Shown piece after piece: positions 33,152 to 42,079 of a stretch of DNA of 64,000 bases. Every line of letters begins with the position of its first letter. Position 1 is the first letter of the stretch. The notes under the pieces were generated by a model, which searched no databases, had not been told where the DNA came from, and saw nothing but the letters and a program-made list of their open reading frames with translations. Position numbers and translations under genes: made by a program. The DNA comes from Candidatus Dormiibacterota bacterium (GTDB lineage Bacteria > Chloroflexota > Dormibacteria > Aeolococcales > Aeolococcaceae). The stretch spans positions 124,001 to 188,000 of the forward strand of contig PLZA01000031.1 in NCBI GenBank assembly GCA_003153505.1, written 5' to 3'.

Positions 33152-34111
33152 CTACGGAGTGCCGCCGAGGAAGTCCTCACCCGCCTCGGCGGAGGCGACC
33201 AGCTTGAGAACCCCGGCGAGCAGGTCATCGAAGCTGATGAGATCGGGTCGAAACCAGGTGAGGCGCGCATCGCGACGGAACCATGTCCGTTGGGCTCGGG
33301 CATAACGCAAGGTGCGACGCATGGTCGCCTGCATCGCGGCCTCGAGATCGATGTGTCCCTCGATGAGGTCGAGTGCCTCGCTGTACCCGATGCCACAGGA
33401 TCCGATGACGGCGCGGTCGAGCCCGCGTCCGAGCAGCCACCGCACCTCGTCCTGGATCCCCCCGCTGTCGAACATACCGGCGATGCGGTGCTCGATCCAG
33501 CGGGCGTGCACCGGCCGCGCGACGTCGACACCGATCATCACGGCTGGCCGGGGTGCGGTTCGCCGCCGAGCGCCGGCGATCGAGCCGCCCTTGGCGTCGA
33601 GGATCTCGAGTGCGCGGATCACCCGTCGAGGGTTGCGCTGGTCGATCTCGGTCGCCCCGCGCGGGTCTCGCCTGCGCAATTCCTCAGCGAGCGTGGCGAG
33701 GCCTTCGGGCGTGGCGGCGAGTTCGGACCGGTCGGCGCGCCGGACCGGGTCGGGTGGGACCTGCGCGAGGTCGAATCCGTCGACCAGGGCGGTGACGTAG
33801 AGGCCCGTGCCCCCGGCGACAACGGCGCGGCGCCCGCTGCGATCGAGCCGCTCGAGGCTGCGTCTTGCTGCCATCAGCCAATCGGCCACGGTGAAGGTCT
33901 CGCCCGGGTCGCAGAGGTCGAGCAGGTGGCAGCGCACCCCGTGCAGCTCCAATGGCCGGGGTGCGCAGGTGCCGACGCGGAGCCCGCGGCGCACCTGGCG
34001 AGAGTCCGCATTGATGATCTCCGCCGGAGCCAGCGCCTGGGCGCAGGCGACGGCGAGCGCCGTCTTGCCGGAGCAGGTCGGTCCGACGATGACCAGCATC
34101 GGATGGCTCAT
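33152..34111 (-). CDS. miaA: tRNA dimethylallyltransferase
   Basis: 319 residues from the ATG at 34111, coupled to mutL by ATGA; a 25-codon longer frame is not used. The P-loop GPTCSGKT is at residues 10-17, followed by INADSRQVRRGLRVGT (substrate strand), AGGTGLYVTALV and GSCGIGYSEALDLIEG, all MiaA landmarks. It adds dimethylallyl to N6 of A37 in tRNAs reading UNN codons; MiaB, encoded three genes upstream, then adds the methylthio group. Q in the usual DSRQVYR is followed by RR here, a mild variation. Confidence 0.95.
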   Translation of the reverse strand: MSHPMLVIVGPTCSGKTALAVACAQALAPAEIINADSRQVRRGLRVGTCAPRPLELHGVRCHLLDLCDPGETFTVADWLMAARRSLERLDRSGRRAVVAGGTGLYVTALVDGFDLAQVPPDPVRRADRSELAATPEGLATLAEELRRRDPRGATEIDQRNPRRVIRALEILDAKGGSIAGARRRTAPRPAVMIGVDVARPVHARWIEHRIAGMFDSGGIQDEVRWLLGRGLDRAVIGSCGIGYSEALDLIEGHIDLEAAMQATMRRTLRYARAQRTWFRRDARLTWFRPDLISFDDLLAGVLKLVASAEAGEDFLGGTP

Positions 34112-35862
34112 CGTGGCGGCCGCCGGAACGCTCGACGCAGCATCGCGTCGTCCAGGACGAGCACGGAGGGGCGCCCGTGCGGGCACGTCGTCCCCCCCGG
34201 CGTCGCGACGAGCTGATCGAGGAGCTGCCGCTGGGCGACCACGTCGAGGCGGTCACCGAAGCGCACCGCGGCGTGGCACGCGACCAGCGCAGCCAGGCGA
34301 TGACGCCGTTCCTCGGTCCCGGCGTCGCGCTGGTCGAGACCGTCGAGCAGCTCGGCGACGAGCACCTCCGGATCTGCAGTCGCGGCGCTCATCGGCACCG
34401 CCGTGCACCGAATCGTGCCAGGGCCGAACTGCTCGATGCTGAAGCCGGATCGCGAGAAAAAGTCATGTTCGTCTGCAACTTGCGAGGCGCGATCGGGTCC
34501 GCACTCGACCACGACCGGCATGAGGAGGAGCTGGGACCCGGCGGCCTCCGGTGCGTCATGCCGCCAGCGGGCCAGGAGCTCGGTGTAGAGCACCTTCTCG
34601 TGAGCCGCGTGGGGATCGATGAGCACCACCGCGTCGCCTGCCGTGGCGACCAGGAACCCGCTGCCCGCCTGTCCGAGCGGCTCCATCGCGGTGAGCGCCG
34701 GCACGGCGCCGAGACTTGCGGGCGCTCCCCCGGATGCCTCGCCCGACGACGTCCGCAGGGCGCTGACGCTGCGAGGATCAGGCCGACCGAGGACATCCAG
34801 GTCGCCGTCGCGCACCTCGAGCATCCCGTGCGCGAAGCCCGAGGGAACGGTGCCGTCACCGCCCAGCGGGGGCGCGGCGCGCAACGCGGCCCAGCACGCG
34901 CGCTGCACGGCGCTGAATACCCCCCGCTCGTCGCTGAAGCGCACCTCGCGTTTGGCGGGGTGCACGTTGACGTCAACGGCCTCCCCCGGCACCTCGACGG
35001 TCACGACCCCGTAGCCATGCCGGCCGCCGGGGATCAGGCCCCTGTACGACTCGTCGACGGCTGCAAGCAGCGCGCGATTGTGCACGAGGCGAGCGTTGAC
35101 GATGAGCACCAGTCCGCCCCGGGTTGCTCGATGCGCGTGCGGTGGCGAGATCGCCCCGCCCACTGCGATCGGACCAGGTGCGGCGACATCGAGCAGATCC
35201 CGTTCGGCGCGGGTCCCGATGACCGCCCGGATCGCCTCGCGGAGGGTCCCTCCCGCGGTGCGCAGCACCATGCGGCCGTCGTTGGCGCAGGTGAACGCGA
35301 CGCTCGGGTGGGTGATGGCCAGATCGGCGACGACCCGGACCGCCGCGCTCCCCTCGGTCGCGACCGAGCGCAGAAATCGGAGCCGCGCGGGCGACGCGGC
35401 GAACAGCTCGCAGACTTCGATACGGGTTCCTGGAGCGCTCGCTGCGGCGGCGCGGGAGAGCACCTCACCGTTGCGCACATGCAGGGTGGCCCCACCGCCC
35501 GCGCCGCGCGCCCGAGTGGTGATCCGCAACTCAGACACCGCGGCGATGCTGGCGAGCGCCTCACCCCGAAAGCCGAGCGTCCGCACTCGCGCGATGTCGC
35601 CGGCGACGGCGATCTTGGACGTTGCGTGACGCTCGACGGCGAGCTCCAGATCGTCGGCCGCGATGCCGGTGCCGTCATCGACCACGAGGATGCGCACGAG
35701 GCCGCCACCCTCGATGGCGACGTCGATGCGGGTCGCGTCGGCGTCAAGGGCGTTCTCGATCAGCTCCTTGAGCACCGACGCGGGCCGCTCGATGACCTCG
35801 CCGGCTGCAATCGCATCGGCAACGACCTGCGGGAGCCGCAGGATCGGGGCGGATGCGATCAC
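34108..35862 (-). CDS. mutL: DNA mismatch repair protein MutL
   Basis: 584 residues. The GHKL ATPase half carries ENALDADATRIDV, DDGTGIAADDL and TLGFRGEALASI. The C-terminal half contains DPHAAHEKVLYTE near residue 415, the endonuclease motif DQHAxxExxxxE with Pro for Gln, so it is probably a nicking-type MutL, as expected for a genome without MutH. It overlaps both mutS upstream and miaA downstream by 4 bp. Confidence 0.96.
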   Translation of the reverse strand: MIASAPILRLPQVVADAIAAGEVIERPASVLKELIENALDADATRIDVAIEGGGLVRILVVDDGTGIAADDLELAVERHATSKIAVAGDIARVRTLGFRGEALASIAAVSELRITTRARGAGGGATLHVRNGEVLSRAAAASAPGTRIEVCELFAASPARLRFLRSVATEGSAAVRVVADLAITHPSVAFTCANDGRMVLRTAGGTLREAIRAVIGTRAERDLLDVAAPGPIAVGGAISPPHAHRATRGGLVLIVNARLVHNRALLAAVDESYRGLIPGGRHGYGVVTVEVPGEAVDVNVHPAKREVRFSDERGVFSAVQRACWAALRAAPPLGGDGTVPSGFAHGMLEVRDGDLDVLGRPDPRSVSALRTSSGEASGGAPASLGAVPALTAMEPLGQAGSGFLVATAGDAVVLIDPHAAHEKVLYTELLARWRHDAPEAAGSQLLLMPVVVECGPDRASQVADEHDFFSRSGFSIEQFGPGTIRCTAVPMSAATADPEVLVAELLDGLDQRDAGTEERRHRLAALVACHAAVRFGDRLDVVAQRQLLDQLVATPGGTTCPHGRPSVLVLDDAMLRRAFRRPPR

Positions 35863-38513
35863 GTCGACGCTCGCTCGCGCAGCTCGGCGAGCTTGTTGAG
35901 CGCCGCAATCGGCGTCATTCCGTCGAGGTCGAGGGAGGCGAGCTCGCTCATGACCGGGTGTGGTCCAGGATCGCTGATCGAGAGCGTCAACTGGTCGGCG
36001 GCGAGCTCACCGCTGCCGCCGAGCGGCCGCTCACGCTCCTGTGCGGCGAGCAGCTGCCGGGCTCGTGCCAGGACACCGCCGGGGATGCCCGCCAGCTTGG
36101 CGACGTGGACGCCGTACGAGCGGTCGGCGCCGCCCGGAACGATGCGGTGCAGAAACGTGATGTCGCTGCCGTCGTCGACCACCTCGACGCGTGCGTTTCG
36201 CACCCTCGCGAGGTGTGTCGCGAGCACAGTGAGCTCATGGAAGTGGGTTGCGAAGAGCGTGCGGCAGTTGAGTTGGGGTGCGTCGTGCAGGTATTCCACC
36301 ACCGCCTGGGCGATGCTCACACCATCGTACGTGGAGGTTCCACGACCGATCTCGTCGAGGATCACCAGGCTGCGCCCAGTCGCCTGACGGAGGATCGCGG
36401 CAGTTTCTGCCATCTCCACCATGAACGTGGAGAGCCCGCCGCTCAGGTCGTCGTGCGCGCCGATGCGGGTGAAGATGCGATCGCATACCCCGATCGCAGC
36501 CTCCTCTGCCGGGACGTACGAACCGACCTGAGCGAGCAGCACGATGCTCGCGATCTGACGCAGATAGGTGGACTTGCCGGCCATGTTCGGTCCGGTCAGG
36601 ACGACGATGCGCGCGCTCTCGTCGAGGCTCACATCGTTGGGGACGAATCTCCCTGGGCCGAGCGTGCGCTCCACGAGCGGATGGCGTCCACCCCTGATGC
36701 GCAGGGTCGATGAATCGTCGACGGCCGGGCGCACCCAGTGCTCTTCCTCAGCCACTGTGGCGAGCGATTGGGCAACGTCCAGGGTCGCGACAGCGGCCGC
36801 GGCGTCGGCGAGCGCACGCGCCTCGGTCGCCACTCGAGCCGCAGCGCCGGCGAGCAAATCGTGCTCGCGCGCGATGGCGCGTTCGCGGGCGTGGAGCACG
36901 ATGGTCTCGTGCTCCTTCAGGTCGGGGGTCACGAAGCGCTCGGCGCCGGCAAGCGTCTGCTTGCGTGAGTACTCGTCCGGGACGCGATCGCGTTGCGCGT
37001 TCGGGATTTCGATGAAGTACCCGAAGACACGGTTGTAGCCGACGCGCAGCGACCGAATCCCCGTGCGCTCGCGCTCGGTTGCCTCGAGTGCCGCGAGATA
37101 CGTCCGCGCATTACTTCCGGCCGCGCGGAGCTCGTCGAGCTCGGCATCTGCACCTGGACGGATGGCACCCCCATCACCGGCGCTCCCGGGGAGGTCGTCG
37201 GAGAGCAGCGCATCGAGGCTCTCGGCGAGCCCCTCCGGCGCCCGGCAGTGCGTGGCGGCCGCAGCGAGCTCTGCGACGGGAGCCATCGTCGCGACCGCGG
37301 CTCGCGTCGCCACGAGCGCGGCGCATGCGTCGCGAATGGCGCCGAGGTCCCTGGGTGTCGCCATCCGCTGCACGCAGCGGGCAACGAGTCGCTCGAGGTC
37401 GCGCATCCCGCCCAGCGCCTCGCGCAGGTGGCGCCGGGAATCGCGGTCCGCGACCAGCGCTTCGACCGCGTCGAGGCGCTGGGAGATCTGGCCGACGTCG
37501 ATGAGGGGCTCCTGCAGCCGGGTCCGAAGCAGGCGCACCCCCATCGGCGTGCGGGTCGCGTCGAGGACCTGGAGCAGCGAGGCGCCGCGCTCGCCCAGAC
37601 GCGCGAAGAGCTCGAGGTTGGTGCGCGTGTGTGCGTCGAGGCGCATCGCGGTGCCCGCCGGGCGGATCACGATCGTGAGGAGGTCCTGGCTGATCACGAT
37701 GTGCGCGCGTTCGCAATACGCGAGAATGGCGCCTGCAGCGCGGAGCGCCGCCGGCAGCGCCGCGACCCCCAGGCCCTCGAGCGAGACCGCGCCGGTGGCG
37801 CGGCGTACCCGCTCCTCCGCACGGGTCCGGTCGAAGACCGCGCCGGCAAGTGGCGTCACCTGCAGGAGCCCGGCGAGCGTGGAGGGCACCGGGATGGTGT
37901 CCTCCACCAGTAGCTCGCTGGCGTCCAGTCGGGTCAGCTCATCGGCAACCGCGGCGCTGTTGAGGTCTCCATCGACCTCGGAGAGCTCGAGGTGCTGGGT
38001 GTTCGGGTCGAATGCAGCGATCCCGACACGGCCGTTCACTGCACACAGCGCGATGCAGCGGGACACTGCCGACGGGTCGAGCAACTCGGCCTCGACCACC
38101 ATCCCCGGGCTCAACACCCTGGTGACCTCGCGCCGGACCAGGCGACCGGAGACGACCTCCCCCACCTGATCCCAGATTGCCACTCGCTGCCCGGCGTCGA
38201 GCAGCTTGCGAATGTGCTGGACGATCGCCTGATGGGGCACACCGCACATCGGGAGCCGGCCCGCGGCGCCGAATCCCCGACCTGTCAGCTGCACTCCGAG
38301 AATCGGTGCCGCGATCAGCGCGTCCTCGCCGAACATCTCGAAGAAGTCGCCGAGGCGCGCGAGGACGATCGCGTCCGCGTGGTCCGCCTTGACGGCGCGG
38401 TATTCGCGCAGGATCGGTGTGTCGCCGGCCGACTCGAGGTCGAGCGTGGTGCGAGGTACCTCTGGCACCGCCGCGACGAGGTGCGGAGCCCGAACTTTCG
38501 AGCTCGTGCTCAC
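35859..38513 (-). CDS. mutS: DNA mismatch repair protein MutS
   Basis: 884 residues from the GTG at 38513, chosen for its GTGA overlap with the miaB stop; an ATG 12 codons earlier is possible. The mismatch-reading motif reads LARLGDFFEMFGEDA (Phe-x-Glu present), and the ATPase has TGPNMAGKSTYLRQIA near residue 645 and ILDEIGRGTSTYDG near 720. It recognises mispairs and recruits MutL. Presence of both genes is notable because most actinobacteria lack MutS/MutL, which argues against a typical actinobacterial host. Confidence 0.97.
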   Translation of the reverse strand: MSTSSKVRAPHLVAAVPEVPRTTLDLESAGDTPILREYRAVKADHADAIVLARLGDFFEMFGEDALIAAPILGVQLTGRGFGAAGRLPMCGVPHQAIVQHIRKLLDAGQRVAIWDQVGEVVSGRLVRREVTRVLSPGMVVEAELLDPSAVSRCIALCAVNGRVGIAAFDPNTQHLELSEVDGDLNSAAVADELTRLDASELLVEDTIPVPSTLAGLLQVTPLAGAVFDRTRAEERVRRATGAVSLEGLGVAALPAALRAAGAILAYCERAHIVISQDLLTIVIRPAGTAMRLDAHTRTNLELFARLGERGASLLQVLDATRTPMGVRLLRTRLQEPLIDVGQISQRLDAVEALVADRDSRRHLREALGGMRDLERLVARCVQRMATPRDLGAIRDACAALVATRAAVATMAPVAELAAAATHCRAPEGLAESLDALLSDDLPGSAGDGGAIRPGADAELDELRAAGSNARTYLAALEATERERTGIRSLRVGYNRVFGYFIEIPNAQRDRVPDEYSRKQTLAGAERFVTPDLKEHETIVLHARERAIAREHDLLAGAAARVATEARALADAAAAVATLDVAQSLATVAEEEHWVRPAVDDSSTLRIRGGRHPLVERTLGPGRFVPNDVSLDESARIVVLTGPNMAGKSTYLRQIASIVLLAQVGSYVPAEEAAIGVCDRIFTRIGAHDDLSGGLSTFMVEMAETAAILRQATGRSLVILDEIGRGTSTYDGVSIAQAVVEYLHDAPQLNCRTLFATHFHELTVLATHLARVRNARVEVVDDGSDITFLHRIVPGGADRSYGVHVAKLAGIPGGVLARARQLLAAQERERPLGGSGELAADQLTLSISDPGPHPVMSELASLDLDGMTPIAALNKLAELRERAST

Positions 38514-39898
38514 GCCACCTTGCCGGCCGGCTGCGCGTGCAACTGCCATGCGCTCGACGCGACCACCTGCGCGGTGTGCAACTCACCTGGAAGCGCCGCC
38601 CCCGCCGGTAGCCACGCCACCTTGTTCTCCCTCGTCCTGCCGTACGGCCTGCCGTCCTCGGCGACGCCGTCGACCAGGACCTCCACGCTGGATCCGACGT
38701 ACTCCGCGTTGCGAGCTGCCGCGATCTCCCGCTGGACGCCGAGGAGATGGTTCAGCCGGGCTTTCTTCTCGTGCAGCGGCACATCGTCCTCCCGGCGTGC
38801 GGCTGCTGTGCCCGGACGAACCGAGTAGGCGGCGAGATGAACGGTGTCGAAACGCAGCTCACGCATCAGCGCTTCCGTGCCCGCGAACTCCGCCTCACTC
38901 TCGCCGCAGAACCCGACGATGATGTCGGTGCTGAGGGCTAGGCGCGGACCGACCGTCCGGACCGCGGCCTCGATCTTGGCCCGGTACTCCTCGACGCTGT
39001 AGAGCCGGCGCATGCGCCGGAGCAGGTTGTCGTCGCCCGCCTGCACCGGGAGGTGGAGCTGCTCGCACACCGTCGAGAGGTCGCGCATCGCCGCGAAGAG
39101 GTCGGGGACCGCGTTGCGCGGATGCGACGTCAGGAAGCGGAGCCGCCACAAGCCCGGGACGGCGTCGACGGCGGCGAGGAGTTCGGGCAGACGGGCTCGG
39201 CGTTGCTGGTCGTGGTACGAATTCACGTTCTGACCGAGCAGGGTGACCTCGCGCACCCCCTGGGCGACGAGGCGCTCCACGTGGTCGACAACCTCCGGAA
39301 GGGGACGGCTCAGCTCGCGGCCGCGCACGAAGGGAACGATGCAGTACGTGCACATCTCGTTGCAGCCACCCATGACGGCAACGTAAGCGCTGAGCCGGTC
39401 GGAGGCGGGCACGATGACGGGTCCGTCGAGATTCGGGGCGTGGAGGGCCTGGAGCTTGGCGAGGAACCCGTCAGGCTCGCGGACGTCGAAGACGTAATCG
39501 AGCTCAGGGAGCCGGTTGAGGAGCGTCTCCCCATGCTCCACGGCCATGCACCCGGTGAGGGCGATCGCCCGGCCCGGCCGGGCGCGCTTCCACGGAATCA
39601 GTTCGCGGAACTTCCCGAAGACCTTCTGCTCGGCGTTGGCGCGCACCGTGCAGGTGATGAGCACCGCGATGTCAGAGTCGTCGAGTCCCGTTTCCGGGAT
39701 GCACCCGATGTCGGCGATCTGCGCGCCCAGCTCCTCGCGGTCGGCGTCGTTCATCTGGCAACCGATGTGCCAGAGATGCACGCGCGGCGCCCTCCCGAGC
39801 ACCGGCACCTGGGGCTCCCGGCGCGGCGCTCGCGCGATCAGCGGGAGCGGGCGGAAACCTCGCGCCGAGTCGCTGAGGATCGGTACCGGGGTGGGCAT
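38510..39898 (-). CDS. miaB: tRNA-2-methylthio-N6-dimethylallyladenosine synthase
   Basis: 462 residues. The N-terminal UPF0004 domain has cysteines in HIGCQMNDADRE, LITCTVRANAEQK and LTGCMAVEHG. The radical SAM cluster motif CNEMCTYC is near residue 180, followed by GRELSRPLPEVV, LGQNVNSY and a C-terminal TRAM domain (GSSVEVLVDGV). It inserts sulfur and methyl at C2 of i6A37 in tRNA. The leading tail of about 40 residues is proline-rich and species-specific. It begins the miaB-mutS-mutL-miaA unit, a sensible grouping since miaA and miaB act in sequence. Confidence 0.96.
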   Translation of the reverse strand: MPTPVPILSDSARGFRPLPLIARAPRREPQVPVLGRAPRVHLWHIGCQMNDADREELGAQIADIGCIPETGLDDSDIAVLITCTVRANAEQKVFGKFRELIPWKRARPGRAIALTGCMAVEHGETLLNRLPELDYVFDVREPDGFLAKLQALHAPNLDGPVIVPASDRLSAYVAVMGGCNEMCTYCIVPFVRGRELSRPLPEVVDHVERLVAQGVREVTLLGQNVNSYHDQQRRARLPELLAAVDAVPGLWRLRFLTSHPRNAVPDLFAAMRDLSTVCEQLHLPVQAGDDNLLRRMRRLYSVEEYRAKIEAAVRTVGPRLALSTDIIVGFCGESEAEFAGTEALMRELRFDTVHLAAYSVRPGTAAARREDDVPLHEKKARLNHLLGVQREIAAARNAEYVGSSVEVLVDGVAEDGRPYGRTRENKVAWLPAGAALPGELHTAQVVASSAWQLHAQPAGKVA

Positions 39899-39949
39899 CG
39901 TCGAAGCCTAGCAGTGTGCTCCCGCGGCCATGGGACGCGAGGGACGAAG

Positions 39950-40264
39950 CTAGCGGACTTCGACGACCAGACGGATGCCGGTGCGCTCCTCGCCGTCGAT
40001 GGAAATATCGATGAATGACGGGATGCAGACCAGATCGAGACCGCCCGGCGCGACGTAGCCGCGGGAGATGGCGATCGCCTTGATCGCCTGGTTGATCGCC
40101 CCGGCGCCGATCGCCTGGACCTCGACCCTCTTCTGTGTGCGCACCACACCGGCGATCGCGCCGGCGACGGCGACCGGCTTGCTCGTTGCTGAGACTTTGA
40201 GAATTTCCAAAGGGGATGTCACCCCGGGGGCGTCATGTGAGGGCGGTGAGTAGGACGTCGTCAT
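39950..40264 (-). CDS. spoVS: Stage V sporulation protein S homologue
   Basis: 104 residues from the ATG at 40264; the conserved part starts at LEILKVSATSKPVAVAGAIAGV and runs to the end through VQAIGAGAINQAIKAIAISRGYVAPGG. The usual length is about 86 residues, so a later GTG start near 40222 is possible. SpoVS has an Alba-like fold and in Bacillus affects septation and coat assembly, but it is also found in many non-sporulating lineages. It is 58 bp downstream of the RNase Y gene on the same strand, a pairing seen elsewhere, which hints at a nucleic-acid-binding role. Confidence 0.93.
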   Translation of the reverse strand: MTTSYSPPSHDAPGVTSPLEILKVSATSKPVAVAGAIAGVVRTQKRVEVQAIGAGAINQAIKAIAISRGYVAPGGLDLVCIPSFIDISIDGEERTGIRLVVEVR

Positions 40265-40322
40265 TATCGGCCGCGATTGTCGCCCCCCGCACCGCGGAGC
40301 ACCGGCCAGCGCGATGCAATCG

Positions 40323-41831
40323 TTACTTCGCGTACTCGACGCTGCGCGTTTCGCGCAGGACGACCACTTTGACGCGGCCGCTGTAGCTTCCCTCGCCGTG
40401 CAGACGCTTGGCGATCTGTCGGGCCATGATCTGCGCCTCGTCATCGCTGATCTCGTCTGGTTTGACGAGAACCCGCAGCTCCTTCCCGGCGAGGACCGCG
40501 AAGCTCCGCTCGACGCCGCGGAACTCGTTGGAGATTGCCTCGATGCGTTCGAGGCGCTTGATCGTCGAGGCGAGTGATTCTCTGCGCGCACCCGGGCGGG
40601 CGGCGCTGATCGCATCCGCGGTCATGAGGATCGCCGCGGCAGGCGATCGCGGCTCCTCGTCGTAGTGATGGGACCGGACGGCCTGCACCACCGCGGCTGG
40701 ACGCCCGAGCCGTGCGAGGATTTCGCCTCCCACGATGGCGTGGGGACCGTCGACATCGTGTTCGACCGCCTTCCCGATGTCGTGGAAGAGGGCTGCCTCC
40801 TTGGCGGTCTGCTCGTCGAACCCGATCTCTGCGGCGATCATCCCGGCGATCGCGGCGGTGTCCTTACTGTGGGAGAGCACGTTGTGGCCATAAGAGTTGC
40901 GGTAGCGCAGCGTGCCCAGCAAGCGCGCCAGCTCGGGATGCACGTTGGTGAGGCCGATGTCCTGGCAGGCCTGCTCGCCCTCGTGCTTGATCTGTTGGGC
41001 CAGCTCGTTGCGGGCTTTGACCACCATCTCCTCGATCCGCGCCGGATGGATGCGCCCGTCGCTGAAGAGCCGTTCAAGCGTGGCTCTGGCGATCTCGCGG
41101 CGCACCGGGTCGAAGGAGCTGAGCACGATTGCCTCGGGCGTGTCGTCGACGATGACATCGACGCCCGTGGCCGCCTCGAGCGCACGGATGTTGCGCCCCT
41201 CCCGTCCGATGATCCTGCCCTTGAGCTCGTCCGATGGGAGATGCACGACCGTGACCGACGCCTCGCCGCTCTGCTCGGACGCCTGGCGCTGCATGGCGGC
41301 GATGAGGATCTCGCGGCTGCGTTCGGCGGCCTCCTCGCGAACCTGTGTCTCGGCCTGACGGATCCGCTCGGCGATCTCCGGAACCAGTTCGCCTTCGACG
41401 CTGCGGACGACCTCGACGCGGGCCTCTTGCTCGGAGAGCGCAGCCACGCGTTCGAGCTCCCTGGTGATGAGCCCCCGCTCGTCCTCGACGGTCTGGCGCA
41501 GGGTCTCCAGTTCGGATTCGCGACGGGTCAGGCGTTGTTCGTTCGAATCCAGCTCGCGGAGCCGGCGCTCGAGCCCCTCCTCGCGTTGATTGGTCCGCTG
41601 TTCGAGGCGTGCGATCTCCGCTCTGCGCTCACGTACCTCCGCCTCAGCCTCGTCGCGCCGCCGTGCCGCTTCCTCCTTGGCAGCGAGCAGCACCGACTTT
41701 GCTTCCTGCTCGGTTGCGCGGACCTGATCGAGACGGCGCTCGGCATCGGCGTCGTGCGTGATGCGGCTTTGCGCCACCGTTCTGCGCGCGTAGATGAGGG
41801 CTGCAGCCGCAAACGCGGCCGCAACAATCAC
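40323..41831 (-). CDS. rny: Ribonuclease Y
   Basis: 502 residues from the GTG at 41831, the only usual start before an upstream stop. An N-terminal membrane helix (IVAAAFAAAALIYARR) is followed by a long coiled coil (about 30-190), a KH domain (GRIIGREGRNIRALE near 210) and an HD domain with HDIGKAVEHDVDG near 355. It starts mRNA decay by endonucleolytic cuts, tethered to the membrane. RNase J and PNPase in the same window would complete a Gram-positive-type degradosome. The membrane helix is short because residues just before the GTG (EILALVGL) are also hydrophobic; a non-standard start further upstream cannot be excluded. Confidence 0.95.
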   Translation of the reverse strand: MIVAAAFAAAALIYARRTVAQSRITHDADAERRLDQVRATEQEAKSVLLAAKEEAARRRDEAEAEVRERRAEIARLEQRTNQREEGLERRLRELDSNEQRLTRRESELETLRQTVEDERGLITRELERVAALSEQEARVEVVRSVEGELVPEIAERIRQAETQVREEAAERSREILIAAMQRQASEQSGEASVTVVHLPSDELKGRIIGREGRNIRALEAATGVDVIVDDTPEAIVLSSFDPVRREIARATLERLFSDGRIHPARIEEMVVKARNELAQQIKHEGEQACQDIGLTNVHPELARLLGTLRYRNSYGHNVLSHSKDTAAIAGMIAAEIGFDEQTAKEAALFHDIGKAVEHDVDGPHAIVGGEILARLGRPAAVVQAVRSHHYDEEPRSPAAAILMTADAISAARPGARRESLASTIKRLERIEAISNEFRGVERSFAVLAGKELRVLVKPDEISDDEAQIMARQIAKRLHGEGSYSGRVKVVVLRETRSVEYAK

Positions 41832-42067
41832 TAGCCCTACCAGGGCGAGGATCTCGATGCCGATTGGATGGAACCTCGGAGGTCGGGCGCGATGCGCCCT
41901 GCTTGGAACGCCTCACGCCGGGAAAGGGACCGGGGCGAGACCCACAGCATCTCGACGATCCGGTCGGGGCCGGCCCGCTGCTGGCCGGTCGTTCACGACG
42001 GAAGACCGTCTCATTGTACGAGCCAAAGGGGTTACCCGCATGTTTCGATCAATGCGTCGTGGCGGGC

Positions 42068-42073
42068 TACCCT
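42068..42073 (+). promoter_or_regulatory. Candidate -10 element (TACCCT) for a leaderless transcript
   Basis: TACCCT ends 6 nt before the GTG at 42080. The AGGAG between them is too close to the start codon to act as a normal ribosome-binding site. The rest of the 248-bp spacer (41832-42079) contains one GC-rich inverted repeat, CCGGCC-7-GGCCGG, and nothing else I can name. Confidence 0.4.
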
Positions 42074-42079
42074 AGGAGC

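Noticed and set aside
34177..36387. Long plus-strand frames opposite mutL/mutS (736 codons), ftsK (714 codons at 47484-49628) and rnj (650 codons at 49762-51714)
   Set aside because: The minus-strand genes carry complete catalytic motifs; the plus-strand frames show none and cross several gene boundaries.
41957..41990. Inverted repeat CCGGCC-7-GGCCGG as a terminator
   Set aside because: There is no T-run on either side and it lies upstream of both neighbouring genes, so it is not placed to terminate either.
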